NCBI GenBank assembly: GCA_964482325.1
Contig: CAYZXD010000005.1
Coordinates: 32,379-96,378, forward strand
Length of the DNA stretch: 64,000 nt
Direction: 5' to 3'
DNA from: CAYZJV01 sp964482325
GTDB taxonomy: Bacteria; Spirochaetota; Spirochaetia; Sphaerochaetales; Sphaerochaetaceae
Every line of letters starts with the position of its first letter. The stretch's first letter is position 1. This document shows positions 62,709 to 64,000 of the stretch, piece after piece. The notes beneath the pieces are model-generated. The model did not search any database. It was not told the DNA's origin and saw only the letters and a list, made by a program, of their open reading frames with translations. The position numbers and the translations under genes were made by a program.

Positions 62709-63467
62709 CTAATCGTTATAAGTAATTTTTGTAGTAAACAACCTCTCGGCATTAGCTAAATTTGCAGGGAACTGCATATTCTGCGGCCAGGCCACCTGTA
62801 CAGAAACAGTCTTTCCTGCCAATAAATTCAGGCCATTGACGAACCCAAGAGCATCTCCCTGATACACCACACTTTGTCTTGTGGCGTTATTGGTAACTTC
62901 AATTTGCACGCCATTAAGAATCTGATGAATCGTACCGGTATTGCTTACCGTCAGGGTCATAACCTGTCTGCCGTCGGAAGTCAGCGTAGGCTTTGCAGCA
63001 TCTATTTGCACCCGAGCTGTTGAACGGGCAGGATTAACGTACAAACTGGTAGTATAGACATACAGGAAGTTAAACATGCTTTGCCCTTCAGTAGCCCTTC
63101 CTTGTGAGTAGGGGATCTGTTCAGCTCGAAGCCGGAAGGACAGCTCGGTCGGTACCGTTCTCGGTCCCCGATACTGCACCCGAACAATCTGCGAACTCTG
63201 CGGGCGTAAAATCACCTTGCTCGGCACTATCGAGAAGTAAGCCGAAGCAGGTTCATTAAGTTCTTTTCCTGAACGATCCATATCCCGTGTAAGCGCAGAT
63301 ATTTCTACAGCGATACTATCATTCGAATCGTTCACAATGGTGTAGGTCTTGGTACTGTTGGCACCTGTTGGAGCAAAGGATTGCTCCAAGGGAGAAAACT
63401 GGAAGGCAAAAAGCGGTACCAATGTACAAGCCAGCACGAGAAGTGTTACCAGAAATTTCCTATTCAT
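62709..63467 (-). CDS. Periplasmic pilus chaperone (PapD-like)
   Basis: 252 residues from the ATG at 63467 (MNRKFLVTLLVLACTL), with a signal peptide ending near LFAFQ; upstream ATGs at 63536 and 63479 are possible. The two-lobe immunoglobulin pattern is seen: ANSTKTYTIVNDSNDSIAVEI, SKVILRPQSSQIVRVQYRG (the family's basic strand region) and VSNTGTIHQILNGVQIEV, close to SCPU/archaic-type chaperones. It is the first gene of a chaperone-usher unit with no pilin gene between. Confidence 0.82.
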   Translation of the reverse strand: MNRKFLVTLLVLACTLVPLFAFQFSPLEQSFAPTGANSTKTYTIVNDSNDSIAVEISALTRDMDRSGKELNEPASAYFSIVPSKVILRPQSSQIVRVQYRGPRTVPTELSFRLRAEQIPYSQGRATEGQSMFNFLYVYTTSLYVNPARSTARVQIDAAKPTLTSDGRQVMTLTVSNTGTIHQILNGVQIEVTNNATRQSVVYQGDALGFVNGLNLLAGKTVSVQVAWPQNMQFPANLANAERLFTTKITYND

Positions 63468-63554
63468 AACGTGCATCATACCATTCAAACGTATCCGGTG
63501 CAAAGGTCTTTCTGTCACTTCTCCGTACGATTTCATGCCAATATCCATCCTTTA

Positions 63555-63560
63555 ATTATA
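63555..63560 (-). promoter_or_regulatory. -10 box of the chaperone-usher unit
   Basis: TATAAT on the minus strand, with a weak TTATGC -35 at 63577-63582 and a 16-base spacer. A start of transcription near 63548 would exclude the farthest ATG as translation start. Confidence 0.45.
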
Positions 63561-63573
63561 ACTATCTTCACCA

Positions 63574-63591
63574 TCGGCATAAATCTGCCGA
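63574..63591. promoter_or_regulatory. Inverted repeat over the -35 of the chaperone-usher promoter
   Basis: TCGGCA, six bases, TGCCGA. The repeat covers the -35 hexamer, where a repressor would block RNA polymerase. No regulator gene for it is adjacent. Confidence 0.4.
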
Positions 63592-63766
63592 CAGATTCAG
63601 CATACGAGAATTGCATACTTATGTCAATTGTAAGTCTGTTATATGGTTGTTACACACGATTACTTAACAGGACGAGATATTTTTTGCTCAAATTCTTCCT
63701 AAAAACATCGATTAATGTTTGCATCTTATGACAGATCAAGACAGGAGTTTCTCTAGAGGTCTTTTA

Positions 63767-63796
63767 TTGACACATAATTCTGATTCATGGTATCTT
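63767..63796 (+). promoter_or_regulatory. Promoter of tRNA-Pro
   Basis: TTGACA (63767-63772), 18-base spacer, TATCTT (63791-63796), ending 22 bases before the tRNA. Confidence 0.65.
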
Positions 63797-63818
63797 CACC
63801 GGAGTGCAATGCACGAAA

Positions 63819-63892
63819 CGGGCTGTAGCGCAGGGGTTTAGCGTACATGTCTGGGGGACATGGGGTCGGCGGTTCAAATCCGCCCAGCCCGA
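63819..63892 (+). tRNA. tRNA-Pro (anticodon GGG)
   Basis: 74 bases forming a full cloverleaf: acceptor CGGGCTG/CAGCCCG with A as discriminator, D arm GCGC/GCGT, anticodon stem CATGT/ACATG around loop CTGGGGG (anticodon GGG), and T arm GGCGG-TTCAAAT-CCGCC. CCA is not encoded, as GATAT follows. Confidence 0.96.
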
Positions 63893-63908
63893 TATTTCAT
63901 TACCAAGC

Positions 63909-63947
63909 ATCCTTCAATGAGTCAGGTATTCATTGAAGGATTTTATT
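63909..63947 (+). terminator. Intrinsic terminator after tRNA-Pro
   Basis: A 12-base perfect stem ATCCTTCAATGA/TCATTGAAGGAT with a 9-base loop is followed by a T-rich run. The last 53 bases of the window hold nothing I can identify. Confidence 0.82.
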
Positions 63948-64000
63948 GGCTCAACTCATTTTTCTGTGGGATCGGTATGTAGCTGGAGGTCTTCTAGTTG

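Larger units (their letters stand above)
63468..63818. other. Intergenic region between the chaperone and tRNA-Pro
   Basis: Holds the chaperone promoter and inverted repeat (about 63555-63591) on the minus strand and the tRNA promoter (63767-63796) on the plus strand. The A/T-rich middle, about 63600-63760, shows no gene or repeat that I can support. Confidence 0.5.

Noticed and set aside
1..64000. CRISPR arrays, transposases, integrases, prophage genes
   Set aside because: None seen; no spaced direct repeats and no mobile-element protein motifs on either strand.

Overview
The window is a dense, essentially all-coding piece of a bacterial chromosome with mid-range base composition. It carries a complete nine-gene V/A-type ATPase operon, an outer-membrane usher with a periplasmic PapD-like chaperone (so the cell is a diderm), the archaeal/eukaryal-like dimeric glycyl-tRNA synthetase, an rplU-rpmA-obg-nadD-yqeK-rsfS cluster and several SPI or lipoprotein-type binding proteins. 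This combination best fits a spirochaete, perhaps of the Sphaerochaeta/Spirochaeta type. That is inference from gene content, not a database result. I see no insertion sequence, prophage, integrase or CRISPR array.

Layout: 1-1278 is the 3' part of gdhA. 1263-7852 (minus) is gltX-glyS-tyrS followed by a NitT/TauT-type ABC importer. 7942-12171 (minus) is a tightly packed five-gene unit: a CpsB-like PHP phosphatase, an AAA ATPase and a TOPRIM/RloB-like partner that resemble RloAB but have lost most catalytic residues, a seven-helix membrane protein with a LuxR DNA-binding domain, and an alpha/beta hydrolase. This unit is the best candidate for an undescribed system. 12262-16697 (minus) is pdxA, an ABC-2 exporter, a lipoprotein and cobA. 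16847-21122 (plus) is an extremely acidic 94-residue protein with its own promoter and terminator, then a TrpXYZ-like ABC importer with two tandem binding proteins.

21173-26858 (minus) is argS, then rplU-rpmA-obg-nadD-yqeK-lipoprotein-rsfS. 26995-31959 holds cysE, an AraC regulator, mtaB, a prephenate dehydrogenase and pta. 32065-41202 holds a MATE exporter, rsmA, a ComEC that lacks the metallo-beta-lactamase domain, a membrane protein, a phosphohexomutase, a HAD phosphatase, an MFS carrier and corA, which has a possible leader peptide. 41500-49863 is a run of single genes (HD hydrolase, unknown membrane protein, DUF3006 protein, HSL-type esterase, DUF72, PIG-L deacetylase, TauE-like carrier, beta-CASP hydrolase, LUD protein).

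49864-59348 (minus) is the V-ATPase operon (order H-C-I-K-F-E-A-B-D) followed by a UspA-type protein and a PTS EIIA/PtsN-type protein in the same transcription unit. 59399-63467 (minus) is a chaperone-usher pair whose usher has an inner-membrane-type anchor and a TonB-like Pro/Glu linker. The window ends with tRNA-Pro(GGG) and its terminator.

One genome-wide habit stands out: nine of the ten convergent gene pairs abut or overlap at their 3' ends, leaving no room for an intergenic terminator.
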